A stretch of DNA of 64,000 nt, taken from the NCBI RefSeq assembly GCF_003946485.1, contig NZ_RHOJ01000004.1, positions 62,001 through 126,000 of the forward strand, written 5' to 3'. This document shows positions 54,745 through 64,000 of the stretch, piece by piece (position 1 is the first letter of the stretch; each line of letters starts with the position of its first letter). Below the pieces are notes generated by a model. That model was given only the letters and a program-made list of their open reading frames with translations. It was not told the DNA's origin and did not search any database. The stretch is from Lacticaseibacillus jixianensis (GTDB lineage: Bacteria > Bacillota > Bacilli > Lactobacillales > Lactobacillaceae). The translations under genes were made by a program, and so were the position numbers.

Positions 54745-54773
54745 AGTATATCAACCTGAAGCGCGCTTGCCAA
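54745..54773 (-). promoter_or_regulatory. promoter of tRNA-Leu copy 2
   Basis: TTGGCA at 54768-54773 and TATACT at 54745-54750, spacer 17. The -35 equals that of copy 1 but the spacer sequence differs. Confidence 0.82.
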
Positions 54774-54806
54774 GCCTTTTTGAAAAAAAGGCCCGCTTTC
54801 CTGCGG

Positions 54807-54812
54807 TATAAT
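54807..54812 (+). promoter_or_regulatory. -10 box of nnrD
   Basis: Consensus TATAAT 18 bases before the GTG start, so the leader is very short but includes AGGAGG. No clear -35. Confidence 0.5.
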
Positions 54813-54830
54813 GCAGAGGAGGTGAGAAAT

Positions 54831-55655
54831 GTGAAGGATATTCCAGCATCGTGGATCAACGACGTGGTCACGCCGCGCCCTGCAGACAGTTACAAGGGAA
54901 CATTCGGCCGGGTCCTCGTGATCGGGGGCAATGCCCAGTTCGGCGGGGCCGCGATCATGGCCGCCAGCGGTGCGGTGTACGCTGGGGCCGGCCTCGTCAG
55001 TGTGGCCACCGCCGCCGTTAACCGCACCGCCTTGCACGCCCGCCTGCCCGAAGCCATGATCATTCCTGATGACGACCCCCAGCTGCTGGCGCTGATCCCC
55101 ACCGTCGACGTTGTGGCGATCGGGCCGGGGCTGGGCACCGACGAGCGCGCGGCGCGGCTGCTGACGCAGACGCTGGCCGCAGTCGCGCCACAGCAGTGCC
55201 TGATCATCGACGGCTCGGCCATCACGCTGATCGCCCAAAAGCACCTGGCAGTTGCCCATGCGCGAACGCTCTGGACCCCGCACCAAATGGAGTGGCAGCG
55301 CCTGGCCGGCATCCCCATCAGCCAGCAAACACCGCAGACGAATCAAGCCGCCGCGGCTAACCTCCCCGGCACGGTGATCGTGAAGTCTCACCGAACGCAG
55401 CTCTTCACCCCCACTGGCAGCTACCGCAACCCGCTGGGAACCCCTGCCATGGCCACTGGCGGCATGGGCGACACCCTCGTCGGGATCCTGGCCGGCTTTG
55501 TTGCCCAGTTCGGTCTTAACGACAAGACCGTTTGTGCCGCCGTCTACGCGCACAGCGCGGTGGCTGAGGAAGTGGCCAAGCGCAACTACGTGGTCCTTCC
55601 GTCAATGCTGATCCAGGCCCTTCCGGCTTACATGCACCAGGTTGCGGAAGCCTGA
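54831..55655 (+). CDS. nnrD: ADP-dependent NAD(P)H-hydrate dehydratase
   Basis: 274-residue repair enzyme of the ribokinase-like YjeF C-terminal family; it dehydrates the damaged S-form of NAD(P)H hydrate using ADP. Motifs: KGTFGRVLVIGGNAQFGGA at about 22-40 and the catalytic/phosphate loop ATGGMGDTLVGI at about 205-216. The epimerase (YjeF N) domain is absent and must be encoded elsewhere. The start is GTG at 54831, eight bases after AGGAGG; the upstream in-frame ATG precedes the -10. Confidence 0.92.
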   Translation: MKDIPASWINDVVTPRPADSYKGTFGRVLVIGGNAQFGGAAIMAASGAVYAGAGLVSVATAAVNRTALHARLPEAMIIPDDDPQLLALIPTVDVVAIGPGLGTDERAARLLTQTLAAVAPQQCLIIDGSAITLIAQKHLAVAHARTLWTPHQMEWQRLAGIPISQQTPQTNQAAAANLPGTVIVKSHRTQLFTPTGSYRNPLGTPAMATGGMGDTLVGILAGFVAQFGLNDKTVCAAVYAHSAVAEEVAKRNYVVLPSMLIQALPAYMHQVAEA

Positions 55656-55661
55656 GTGAAA

Positions 55662-55706
55662 AATAGCAGCTGACCAGCCGGTATTTTCGGCTGATCAGCT
55701 GCTATT
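55662..55706. terminator. bidirectional terminator between nnrD and rsuA
   Basis: AATAGCAGCTGA (55662) pairs with TCAGCTGCTATT (to 55706), with an inner CAGCCG/CGGCTG stem. It overlaps the last base of the rsuA stop codon. Confidence 0.78.
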
Positions 55707-56431
55707 CATTTACTGATGCGCTCCTCGTTCACCGCTGCCAAACTGGCAAGCTCTGCGGCGGTTAGCGGCCGGTACGTCCCCTCGGCAAGATCCGGCGGCA
55801 GCTGCAGCGGCCCCATCGCGATGCGCCCCAGCGCCGTCACGGAATTGCCCACCGCTTTCAGCATCCGCTTGACCTGGTGAAACTTCCCTTCGTGGATCGT
55901 CAACTCGATTTCGCACCCGGCCGTATCTGGGCGCACCTTCACCGCAGCCGGCGCGCTGACAAATTCCTGGAACGCGATCCCCGCCTCCAGCTGCGCCTGC
56001 ATGGTCGCAGTCAGCGGCGAGGCAAGCGTCACCAGATATGTCTTGGGCACATGCCGCTTGGGGGCCAGCAGGGCGTGGCCCAGCGCCCCGTCGTTAGTCA
56101 AAAGCAGCAGGCCGGTGGTGTCTTTGTCCAGCCGGCCCACCGGATAGAGCCCCGGACGCAGGTCTGCTGGCGCCACCAGATCCAAGACCGTGCGGGCCTT
56201 GGCATCACTGGTGGCCGTCACCACCCCGTGGGGCTTGTTCATTAGGTAATACACCTGCAGGTCGCGGCCCACGGGCATTCCGTCAACGGCCACCAGCGCG
56301 CCCAGGGGGACCGCCGCGCTGCCGTCGCGCTCTTTTTTTCCATCCACGGTGACGCGGTTGGCCTTGATCAGCTGCTTGACCTCACGGCGCGTGCCGTACT
56401 GTAAATTCGCTAAGTAACGATCCAGTCTCAT
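55706..56431 (-). CDS. rsuA: 16S rRNA pseudouridine synthase RsuA family
   Basis: 241 residues. An S4 domain (about 1-60, starting [20 protein letters not shown]) precedes the synthase domain with catalytic Asp in [13 protein letters not shown] at about 103-115. It is expected to make pseudouridine 516 (E. coli numbering) in 16S rRNA. GAGGTGAAC precedes the ATG, two bases after the ytgP-type stop; the pair matches Bacillus ytgP-ytzG. Confidence 0.92.
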   Translation of the reverse strand: MRLDRYLANLQYGTRREVKQLIKANRVTVDGKKERDGSAAVPLGALVAVDGMPVGRDLQVYYLMNKPHGVVTATSDAKARTVLDLVAPADLRPGLYPVGRLDKDTTGLLLLTNDGALGHALLAPKRHVPKTYLVTLASPLTATMQAQLEAGIAFQEFVSAPAAVKVRPDTAGCEIELTIHEGKFHQVKRMLKAVGNSVTALGRIAMGPLQLPPDLAEGTYRPLTAAELASLAAVNEERISK

Positions 56432-56433
56432 GT

Positions 56434-58065
56434 TCACCTCATGTGCAGCCTTGTGCGCAGGCGCCCGATGCGAGCACCCAGCACCATGTCGGCCAATCGC
56501 GTCTTCAGCAGGGCGTACCCGTAAATCAAGACCCCCACCGGCACCGCGATCAGCAAGGCGACAACTGCCCCCAGTGCTCGCTCTGGCGAGACGACCAGGC
56601 CCACAAGCCACACCGTCAACCGCACGAAGACGGCCATTAGCGCCGCAAAGGCCGTGATGCCAAGCAGGCGGTGCGCCGTCTGCCGCAGTCGCAGCGGGTA
56701 GCGCCGATGCAAGGCGCGAATCATCAACGCACTAGACACCAGCATGCCGGCCATCGTGGCCACCAGTGGCCCCCAGACGTGGAAGAAGTAGATCAGCGGC
56801 CACTGCAACACGATTTTCACCAGCATGCCGACCAGCATATCGTAGATCGCGAGTCGGTTGTGGAACAGCCCCTGCAGTGCTGCGGCCAGCACGGTGAACA
56901 GCCCCATGGCCACCGCCACGAACGCAGACAGGACCAGTAGCCGGATCCCCAGGCGGTCATATGAATAGAAGACCACGTAAAGAGGCTCTGCCACGGCAGC
57001 CATCCCCAAGGCGCAAGGCACCATCACAATAAAGAAGAGTTGGAGCAGGTTCGTGACCTGCTCGCCGATCTCCCGCACGTTGCCGCGCGTTTTGGCCCCA
57101 GAAAGCAGCGGGAGCACCGTTGAGGACATCGCCACCGCCAGGCTGATCACGATCATGATCAGCTTATTGGCATTACCCGCAAACAGGGTGAACAGGCTGT
57201 TCAAGACGGTCGTTGAGGCCCGCCAGTGGCTGGCCATCATCGGGTTGAAGGTGTACTGGTCAAAGAGGTAATAAAGGTTGATCCCGGAGCCGATGATGAT
57301 GAACGGCACCGCCTGCTCGATGATTTCGCGCAGGATGTGGCGCGTCGAGATTTTCACTGCGTTGGTCGAACCGGCCACCAGCGCGCGGTACTTGTCGCGG
57401 CGGGCGGCGAGCACCATGACCAGCAGCAGAAGGCCAAAAATCGCCCCGATAAACGCCGCAAACGTCGACTGCGATGCCGCATCCACGTAGTTGCGGCTGC
57501 CGAGGACCATGATGGCATAAGTCATCCCCAGCATGTAAATGACGCGGGCAATCTGCTCGATCAGCTGCGACAGCGCGGAAGGGGCCATGTCGTTGTAGCC
57601 TTGGAAGAAGCCACGCATGATACTCATCACCGGAATGATCAGCAGCGGCCAGGCCAGCGAGCGGTACACCTGCGTCAGCGCCTGATCATTCAGGGCGAGC
57701 CACGGGGCGAGGACCCACATCAGCGCAAACGACAGCAGCCCCATGATGCCCATCAAAATGGTGCCCTGTTTGAAGAGCCGAATTCCGGTTTGGTACTCGT
57801 TCATCGCGTTGTAGTGGGCGACCTGCTTGGAGATCGCGCCCGGCACCCCCGCGGTGGCGATGGTCAGAAAGATGCTGTAGATGTTGTAACCCTTGGTGAA
57901 AAGGTTGTTGGCCGCCAAAAAGGCCGCACCCAGCCAGATGCGCCACGGAATAATGTAAATTGCCCCAAGGACCCGAGACAGGATGCTCCCGGCCGTCATC
58001 CACGCCGACCCGCGAAGCATTTGCTCACGCGCGGTCGGTGTCTTGGCCTGCGGATTTTTTGCCAT
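56434..58065 (-). CDS. YtgP-type polysaccharide/lipid II flippase (MOP superfamily)
   Basis: 543 residues with about 14 membrane helices and a basic N-terminus (MAKNPQAKTPTAREQML). It belongs to the SpoVB/MurJ-like branch of the MOP superfamily by length and pattern (e.g. RVLGAIYIIPWRIWLG near residue 35). Relatives such as YtgP of streptococci complement MurJ, so lipid II translocation is the likely task; other polysaccharide carriers are possible. It forms an operon with rsuA. Confidence 0.88.
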   Translation of the reverse strand: MAKNPQAKTPTAREQMLRGSAWMTAGSILSRVLGAIYIIPWRIWLGAAFLAANNLFTKGYNIYSIFLTIATAGVPGAISKQVAHYNAMNEYQTGIRLFKQGTILMGIMGLLSFALMWVLAPWLALNDQALTQVYRSLAWPLLIIPVMSIMRGFFQGYNDMAPSALSQLIEQIARVIYMLGMTYAIMVLGSRNYVDAASQSTFAAFIGAIFGLLLLVMVLAARRDKYRALVAGSTNAVKISTRHILREIIEQAVPFIIIGSGINLYYLFDQYTFNPMMASHWRASTTVLNSLFTLFAGNANKLIMIVISLAVAMSSTVLPLLSGAKTRGNVREIGEQVTNLLQLFFIVMVPCALGMAAVAEPLYVVFYSYDRLGIRLLVLSAFVAVAMGLFTVLAAALQGLFHNRLAIYDMLVGMLVKIVLQWPLIYFFHVWGPLVATMAGMLVSSALMIRALHRRYPLRLRQTAHRLLGITAFAALMAVFVRLTVWLVGLVVSPERALGAVVALLIAVPVGVLIYGYALLKTRLADMVLGARIGRLRTRLHMR

Positions 58066-58124
58066 ACCGTTACCCCAAATTTCTCACGATTTATCATACC
58101 GGTGCTGATCACAGATTAAAGTCT

Positions 58125-58153
58125 ATTCTAAGGGAAGCGCGAGGCCCTTTCAA
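58125..58153 (-). promoter_or_regulatory. promoter of the ytgP-type gene and rsuA
   Basis: TTGAAA at 58148-58153 and TAGAAT at 58125-58130, spacer 17. Confidence 0.72.
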
Positions 58154-58196
58154 TCTTCACTAAGAGTCGTTAGTAATCCGTAAGCTTTCCCGATTC

Positions 58197-58222
58197 AAAA
58201 AGCTCGACCACTAGGGCCGAGC
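58197..58222 (-). terminator. leuS terminator
   Basis: GCTCGGCC/GGTCGAGC stem (one GU) with a five-base loop and TTTTT on the minus strand. Confidence 0.78.
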
Positions 58223-58230
58223 CAAAGCAC

Positions 58231-60639
58231 TTATTTCACCACAATATTAACGATCTTGTTTGGCACCACAATCTGCTTAACGATCTGCTTACCCTCAGTG
58301 AATTTCTGGACGTTCGGGATCGTCATGGCGTCGGCAATGGCCTGCGCCTGCGCGACGTCCACGTCTTCCATGACGTGGCCGCGCAGCTTGCCGTTGACCT
58401 GGACCATCAGCTGGACCTGCTTGGCCACCAGCTTCGACGCGTCGTAAGTCGGCCACGGCGCATACGTCAGGCTGTGCGCGTTGCCGAGCTTTTGCCAGAT
58501 CTCCTCCATCAGGTGCGGCGCGATCGGCGCCAGCAGTTTGACGAAGCCCTCCACGTAGGCGAACGGCAGGTCATCGACCTTCCGGGCCTCGTTGATGAAC
58601 ACCATCATCTGGGAAATGGCGGTGTTGAAGTGCAGCGCATCGTAGTCTTCGGTGACCTTCTTGACAGTTTCGTTGTAGACCTTGTCGAGCTTACCGTCAT
58701 TGATGGTCGTGATGTGATCACGCATCTTTCCGTTGTCGTCGATGAACGTGGTGTAAACGCGGTCCAGGAACTTGCGCGCACCCGCGAGCCCGGTCGTGCT
58801 CCAGGCAATGCCGGCATCCAGCGGACCCATGAACATTTCGTACAAGCGCAGCGTATCCGCCCCGTACTCCTCGACCACGTCGTCAGGGTTGACTACGTTG
58901 CCCTTGGATTTGCTCATCTTCTCGTGGTTGTCGCCCAGGATCATGCCCTGGTTGAACAGCCGCTGGAACGGTTCCTTGTTCGGCACCGCACCGATGTCGT
59001 ACAAGAACAGGTTCCAGAACCGGGCGTACAGCAGGTGCAGCACCGCATGCTCAGCCCCGCCAATGTACAAGTCGACGGGCATCCAGTCCTTCAGCTTGTC
59101 AAAGTCGGCCAAGGCTTCCTTGTTGTGCGGATCCACGAAGCGCAGGTAGTACCAAGAAGACCCCGCCCACTGCGGCATGGTGTTGGTTTCACGGCGCCCC
59201 TTGCGCCCGTTTTGATCAACCACATTCACCCAATCGTCTAGGTTTGCCAGCGGGGATTCACCGGTGCCGCTCGGCTTGATGTCCGCCTCTTCGGGCAGCA
59301 CCAGCGGCAGCTCGTCTTCCGGCACCAGCGTGGTTTCGCCGTCTTCCCAGTGAATGACCGGGATCGGCTCGCCCCAGTAGCGCTGCCGGGAGAAGACCCA
59401 GTCGCGCAGCTTGTAGTTGACCTTCTTGTCACCGATCTTCTTGTCTTCCAGCCACTGGATCATGGTATCAATGGCGTCCTGCTTATTTTTCCCGTCCAAG
59501 AAGCCGGAATTAATGTGGACCCCGTCGCCCGTGTAGGCCGCGTCGGCGACGTTGCCGCCTTCGATCACGGCGCGGATCGGCAGGTTGAACTGCTTGGCAA
59601 AAGCGTAGTCACGCTCGTCGTGGGCCGGCACCGCCATGATGGCACCGGTCCCGTAAGTCGCCAGCACGTAATCCGAGATCCAGATCGGCAGCTTCTCGCC
59701 GTTGACCGGGTTGGTGGCGTAAGCGCCGGTCCACACTCCGGTCTTATCCTTGTTCAGATCGGTGCGTTCCAAGTCGGACTTGTGCTCGATGGCCGCCTTG
59801 TAGGCTGCCACTGCCGCCTGCTGGGCCGGCGTGGTGATCGCATCGACCAGCTCGTGCTCTGGGGCCATGACCACGTAAGTCGCCCCAAACAGCGTGTCTG
59901 GGCGGGTGGTGAAGACGTCAAACGTCTGATCGCTGCCGGCGACATCAAAGGTGATCTGCGCCCCGACCGAGCGGCCGATCCAGTTGCGCTGCATCTGCTT
60001 GATGTTCTCCGGCCAGTCCAGATCATCAAGGTCTGCCAGCAGCTTGTCGGCGTATGCGGTGATTTTCAGCATCCACTGACGCATCGGCTTGCGGATGACG
60101 GGGAAGCCCCCGCGTTCGGTCTTGCCGTCGATCACTTCTTCGTTGGCAACGACCGTCCCCAAATCTGGGCTCCAGTTGACCGGCACTTCCGCCTCGTAGG
60201 CGAGGCCGTGCTTGTAGAGCTGCTCGAAGATCCACTGCGTCCACTTGTAGTAGTTGGGATCGGTGGTGGCAATTTCGCGGTTCCAGTCGTAGGAGAACCC
60301 AAGGCTGTTGATCTGGCGCTTAAAGGTCTCGATGTTCTTGTGGGTGAAACCTTTCGGATTGTGGCCCGTGTTCAGCGCGTACTGCTCGGCAGGCAAGCCG
60401 AACGCATCCCAGCCCATCGGGTGCAAGACGTTGTAGCCCTGCGCCCGCTTCATCCGCGCGATGATGTCCGTTGCGGTGTAGCCCTCCGGGTGGCCGACGT
60501 GCAGGCCCTGGCCGGACGGGTACGGAAACATGTCAAGCGCGTAGTAATTCTTCTTGTTCGGATCCGTTGTGGTGTTGAACTCGTTGTGCTCAGCCCAATG
60601 CTTTTGCCACTTTTTCTCGATCGCCTTGTGATCGTACAT
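58231..60639 (-). CDS. leuS: leucyl-tRNA synthetase
   Basis: 802-residue class I synthetase. The HIGH-type motif is HVGH in [13 protein letters not shown], the editing (CP1) domain follows with [14 protein letters not shown], and KMSKS is in [16 protein letters not shown]. The C-terminal anticodon-binding region ends at [16 protein letters not shown] lies seven bases before the ATG at 60639; the longer frame runs through the T-box leader. Expression is controlled by that leader in response to uncharged tRNA-Leu. Confidence 0.98.
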   Translation of the reverse strand: MYDHKAIEKKWQKHWAEHNEFNTTTDPNKKNYYALDMFPYPSGQGLHVGHPEGYTATDIIARMKRAQGYNVLHPMGWDAFGLPAEQYALNTGHNPKGFTHKNIETFKRQINSLGFSYDWNREIATTDPNYYKWTQWIFEQLYKHGLAYEAEVPVNWSPDLGTVVANEEVIDGKTERGGFPVIRKPMRQWMLKITAYADKLLADLDDLDWPENIKQMQRNWIGRSVGAQITFDVAGSDQTFDVFTTRPDTLFGATYVVMAPEHELVDAITTPAQQAAVAAYKAAIEHKSDLERTDLNKDKTGVWTGAYATNPVNGEKLPIWISDYVLATYGTGAIMAVPAHDERDYAFAKQFNLPIRAVIEGGNVADAAYTGDGVHINSGFLDGKNKQDAIDTMIQWLEDKKIGDKKVNYKLRDWVFSRQRYWGEPIPVIHWEDGETTLVPEDELPLVLPEEADIKPSGTGESPLANLDDWVNVVDQNGRKGRRETNTMPQWAGSSWYYLRFVDPHNKEALADFDKLKDWMPVDLYIGGAEHAVLHLLYARFWNLFLYDIGAVPNKEPFQRLFNQGMILGDNHEKMSKSKGNVVNPDDVVEEYGADTLRLYEMFMGPLDAGIAWSTTGLAGARKFLDRVYTTFIDDNGKMRDHITTINDGKLDKVYNETVKKVTEDYDALHFNTAISQMMVFINEARKVDDLPFAYVEGFVKLLAPIAPHLMEEIWQKLGNAHSLTYAPWPTYDASKLVAKQVQLMVQVNGKLRGHVMEDVDVAQAQAIADAMTIPNVQKFTEGKQIVKQIVVPNKIVNIVVK

Positions 60640-60888
60640 GCGTATTGCCTCCTTGAATTGATCGAACGCGCGGGGAAAAACGCCAAAAGCCGCCCCAACA
60701 TTGTTAGGACGGCTTTTGCCGCGGTACCACCTAAGTTCTGCCCCAGAGCAGCCCTCGAAGCTTGATAACGGCCAGCGCCGGCGTGCGTTGCTCGGGTCAG
60801 TTCGGTGAGTCCTCACGCAGGCTTGCAGCAGCCGCCTGCTTTCTGAAGTGAGAAGGAGCGCCTACTCGTCCCAGCACGTTCGATGTTG
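60640..60888 (-). promoter_or_regulatory. T-box leader of leuS
   Basis: The minus strand holds the T-box sequence AGGTGGTACCGCG (60721-60732 region). It is followed by the terminator AAAAGCCG...CGGCTTTT (60685-60717) with TTTTT (60676-60680). Upstream, about 150 bases can form stem I; CTC and CTG occur in its likely specifier region (both Leu codons), but I could not fix the specifier loop. Uncharged tRNA-Leu would stabilise the antiterminator and allow leuS transcription. Confidence 0.92.
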
Positions 60889-60893
60889 CGTCA

Positions 60894-60899
60894 ATCATA
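60894..60899 (-). promoter_or_regulatory. extended -10 promoter of leuS
   Basis: TATGAT preceded by TGC, with TTGTTT 18 bases upstream as a weak -35. It is divergent from the PAP2 promoter, the two -10 boxes lying 43 bases apart. Confidence 0.6.
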
Positions 60900-60939
60900 G
60901 CAAAATCCCCGGGCCGAAACAAGCGGCCGCCGCGAAGTG

Positions 60940-60948
60940 TGCTAAAAT
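60940..60948 (+). promoter_or_regulatory. extended -10 promoter of the PAP2 gene
   Basis: TGC at 60940-60942 followed by TAAAAT at 60943-60948. The ATG begins seven bases after it, so the transcript should start at or next to the A of the start codon. Confidence 0.6.
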
Positions 60949-60955
60949 TTCTCTT

Positions 60956-61642
60956 ATGAAAAAACGTCCTGTTTACCCATTAGTCATCGCCGCCATCAGT
61001 TTGGCCATTTTCATCCCCCTGCTCATCGGCGTGGTGAGCGGCGCCGCCTCGATCCGCCAGCTGGACACGCTGGTGATCGGCGCAGTCACCGCGGCACGGC
61101 CCGCCTGGCTCAGTGTCATCATGATCGTGATCACGAACCTTGGCGATCCGCCGGTGGTGTTTGCCGTCGGCGTGCTCCTGACCGCCGTACTGTTTTACTA
61201 CCGCCGGCGGCGCTACGCCTGGTTTGCGTTCGCGGCGGTCTGCCTGATGAGCCTGGCTAACCACGTCATCAAGGGCTGGGTGCGCCGGCCGCGGCCCTTC
61301 ATTCAGGATCCGCAGATCACGCCGCTGACCCCGGCCGGCGGGTGGAGTTTCCCTTCCGGTCACGCCAGCGGGTCAATGCTGCTGTACGGCACCGTGATCC
61401 TAATTGTCCTCACGCTGGTCACCCGGCCGCGGGCCCGGCACCTGCTGGTCGGCCTGTCAGGGGCGCTGGTTGGGCTCATTGGCCTGTCGCGGATCTACGT
61501 TCAAGTTCACTTTCCCACCGACGTGCTGGCCGGCTGGAGTTCGGCACTGGCCGGGTTGATGCTGCTGTGGTGGCTGATGTACCCGTGGCTGACCGCCGTT
61601 GGCCCGACCGGCTGGGCCGGCCAGCGGCGCACGCGCCAGTAA
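60956..61642 (+). CDS. PAP2-family membrane phosphatase, probably leaderless mRNA
   Basis: 228 residues with five or six membrane helices. The three phosphatase motifs are intact: KGWVRRPRP (about 101-109), PSGHAS (about 135) and SRIYVQVHFPTD (about 180). It may act on undecaprenyl diphosphate or phosphatidic/phosphatidylglycerol phosphate. No ribosome site precedes MKKRPVYPLV; an upstream in-frame ATG lies before the -10 box. A terminator shared with the ROK kinase follows. Confidence 0.88.
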   Translation: MKKRPVYPLVIAAISLAIFIPLLIGVVSGAASIRQLDTLVIGAVTAARPAWLSVIMIVITNLGDPPVVFAVGVLLTAVLFYYRRRRYAWFAFAAVCLMSLANHVIKGWVRRPRPFIQDPQITPLTPAGGWSFPSGHASGSMLLYGTVILIVLTLVTRPRARHLLVGLSGALVGLIGLSRIYVQVHFPTDVLAGWSSALAGLMLLWWLMYPWLTAVGPTGWAGQRRTRQ

Positions 61643-61660
61643 GCCCCGTCATTGTAATAA

Positions 61661-61706
61661 AAAAAAGCGATCGCAGCGCCCTCCTCAGCGCACTGCGATC
61701 GTTTTT
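61661..61706. terminator. bidirectional terminator between the PAP2 and ROK genes
   Basis: AAAAAAGCGATCGCAG pairs with CTGCGATCGTTTTT; inner GCGC/GCGC. A and T runs lie on both sides. Confidence 0.87.
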
Positions 61707-61709
61707 GCG

Positions 61710-62630
61710 TTACCGCGTCAGCGGATAAACGGCACCGATAAGCCCCGCATTGTTGCGCAGGCCCGCCGGCATGATCTTGTACGAGAAGCTTTGCCGGGCC
61801 CCGTTTAGCCCCTTGTGCCGCGCGATGTATTCATCAAAGCGCGCCTGAAGGTCGGCCATGAAGGTCTCGTTTTGGCTGATGCCGCCGCCGATCAGGATCC
61901 GCTCCGGATCAAGCGTGCCGATCAGATTCATCAGCATGACGACCACATCGCTGAGAAACTGACTGTAAATCGGCTGGGCGATCATGTCGTCTTCGTGGGC
62001 CAGGGCAATGATCTGCGCCGCGTCCGGTTCCGGTTTGGCCTTGGGGTCATAGTGCTGAAGCGACAGGTTGTAGCGCCGCACCAGGCCGGTGACGACCGAG
62101 GCCGAGTAGTTCAAGGACACCGCCTCAAGGTCATCCTGAAAGTCCAGGTCGTGGGTGATGCTCCACCCGATCTCCCCGGCCATGCCGTGGCTGCCGCGGT
62201 AGACCTGACCGTTCAGGACCAGACCGCCGCCGATGCCCGTACCGAGCACCAGGCAGACGTAATCGTCGATCCCCTGCGCGTTGCCCAGCCAGCGCTCGGC
62301 GATGGCCGCGGCGTTGGCGTCGTTTTCGACCTTAACGGGCAGGTGCAACCGGTCGGCCAGCGTTGCCCCGAGCGGGTACTCATAGAAGCTCGCAATGGCC
62401 CCGCCGGTGATCATATAGCCGTCCTTGGTCACGATCCCTGGCGCGTCGACACCGACCCCGGCGATGGGGTGAGCCTGCTGGTAGCCCTTGACCACCTCAA
62501 CCATTTGATCAACGGTTTCGGCCGCCTCCTGCGTGGCAAACGCGCCGTGAGCTAAGATCTCACCGGTGGCCGCAACTAACCCGTACTTGATCGTCGTCCC
62601 GCCGACATCAAACCCAACGAATGTCGTCAT
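61710..62630 (-). CDS. ROK-family sugar kinase without the zinc motif
   Basis: 306 residues. The ATP/phosphate motif is DVGGTTIKYG (about 7-16), the sugar-binding region GVGVDAPGIV and ENDANAAAIAE, and LGTGIGGGLVLNG is followed by GMAGEIG. Where most ROK glucokinases have CxCGxxGC it reads HDLDFQDDLEAVSLNYSA, with no cysteines. It lies four bases after the 6-phospho-beta-glucosidase stop, so it may be a glucokinase or a beta-glucoside kinase feeding that enzyme. GGAGG precedes the ATG. Confidence 0.85.
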   Translation of the reverse strand: MTTFVGFDVGGTTIKYGLVAATGEILAHGAFATQEAAETVDQMVEVVKGYQQAHPIAGVGVDAPGIVTKDGYMITGGAIASFYEYPLGATLADRLHLPVKVENDANAAAIAERWLGNAQGIDDYVCLVLGTGIGGGLVLNGQVYRGSHGMAGEIGWSITHDLDFQDDLEAVSLNYSASVVTGLVRRYNLSLQHYDPKAKPEPDAAQIIALAHEDDMIAQPIYSQFLSDVVVMLMNLIGTLDPERILIGGGISQNETFMADLQARFDEYIARHKGLNGARQSFSYKIMPAGLRNNAGLIGAVYPLTR

Positions 62631-62634
62631 GTGC

Positions 62635-64000
<1,366 letters not shown>

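Noticed and set aside
54303-55553. Open frame of 416 codons on the minus strand across the array, tRNA-Leu and nnrD
   Set aside because: It is antisense to nnrD, runs through a tRNA and its terminator, and repeats the same peptide because of the array units; no ribosome site.
59350-60765. 471-codon frame antisense to leuS
   Set aside because: Shadow of leuS; also spans the T-box leader.

Overview
The window looks like chromosomal core sequence of a GC-rich member of the Lactobacillaceae (low-GC Firmicutes by gene content, but about 60 % G+C by eye). The evidence is gene order: secA-prfB-ftsE-ftsX-(MinJ-like)-phoP-phoR-pst; ftsK-ymfF-ymfH-ymfI-rodZ-pgsA-cinA; comFA-comFC-hpf; coiA-spxH-CYTH-relQ-nadK-rlu; and an oppABCDF operon. 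Further support comes from consensus sigma-A promoters, strong Shine-Dalgarno sites, T-box control of leuS and tRNA genes without an encoded CCA. The species cannot be fixed from this window. No IS element, prophage, CRISPR array or toxin cassette was recognised.

Layout. 1-6377 (minus): a MinJ-like PDZ membrane protein, the PhoPR two-component system and the phosphate transporter PstSCAB (pstB runs off the left edge). 6681-15362: cell division (ftsEX), RF2 with its programmed frameshift, SecA, ribosome hibernation factor and the comFA/comFC competence pair, with a divergent YigZ-type gene. 15366-29671 (minus): Kup, RNase Y, the ftsK-to-cinA run, TrmL and RlmA. 29739-35437 (plus): CorA, GMP reductase, a lactonase, UppP, CutC and one gene of unknown function. 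35505-41434: DegV plus the stress and alarmone block (RluD-type synthase, NadK, RelQ diverging from CYTH and an SpxH-like protein) and CoiA. 41563-46553: a secreted phosphoesterase and a heterodimeric multidrug-type ABC exporter. 46733-54731: two identical tRNA-Leu(CAG) genes bracketing the oligopeptide transporter Opp. 54831-64000: NnrD, RsuA and a YtgP-type flippase, LeuS, a PAP2 phosphatase, a ROK kinase and a 6-phospho-beta-glucosidase cut by the right edge.

The least explained material is non-coding. (1) Between oppA and the second tRNA-Leu (53566-54647) about 0.9 kb holds no gene but a string of long hairpins. Four successive units (54058-54590) share spacers and architecture while their stem sequences differ with compensatory changes. 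(2) A dispersed palindrome with a fixed core and covarying outer arms occurs three times (6594-6637, 17640-17684, 33267-33317), each time 3' of a gene. (3) trmL is preceded by a compact RNA of about 120 nt made of two perfect hairpins, the second a terminator. (4) The ABC exporter has a consensus promoter followed by a terminator hairpin set directly before its ribosome binding site, with a nine-codon ORF inside the hairpin, an attenuator-like arrangement. (5) guaC carries CGAA-type PurR-like boxes, the PAP2 gene appears leaderless, and the oppA promoter has a 10-bp phased GCGA repeat upstream.
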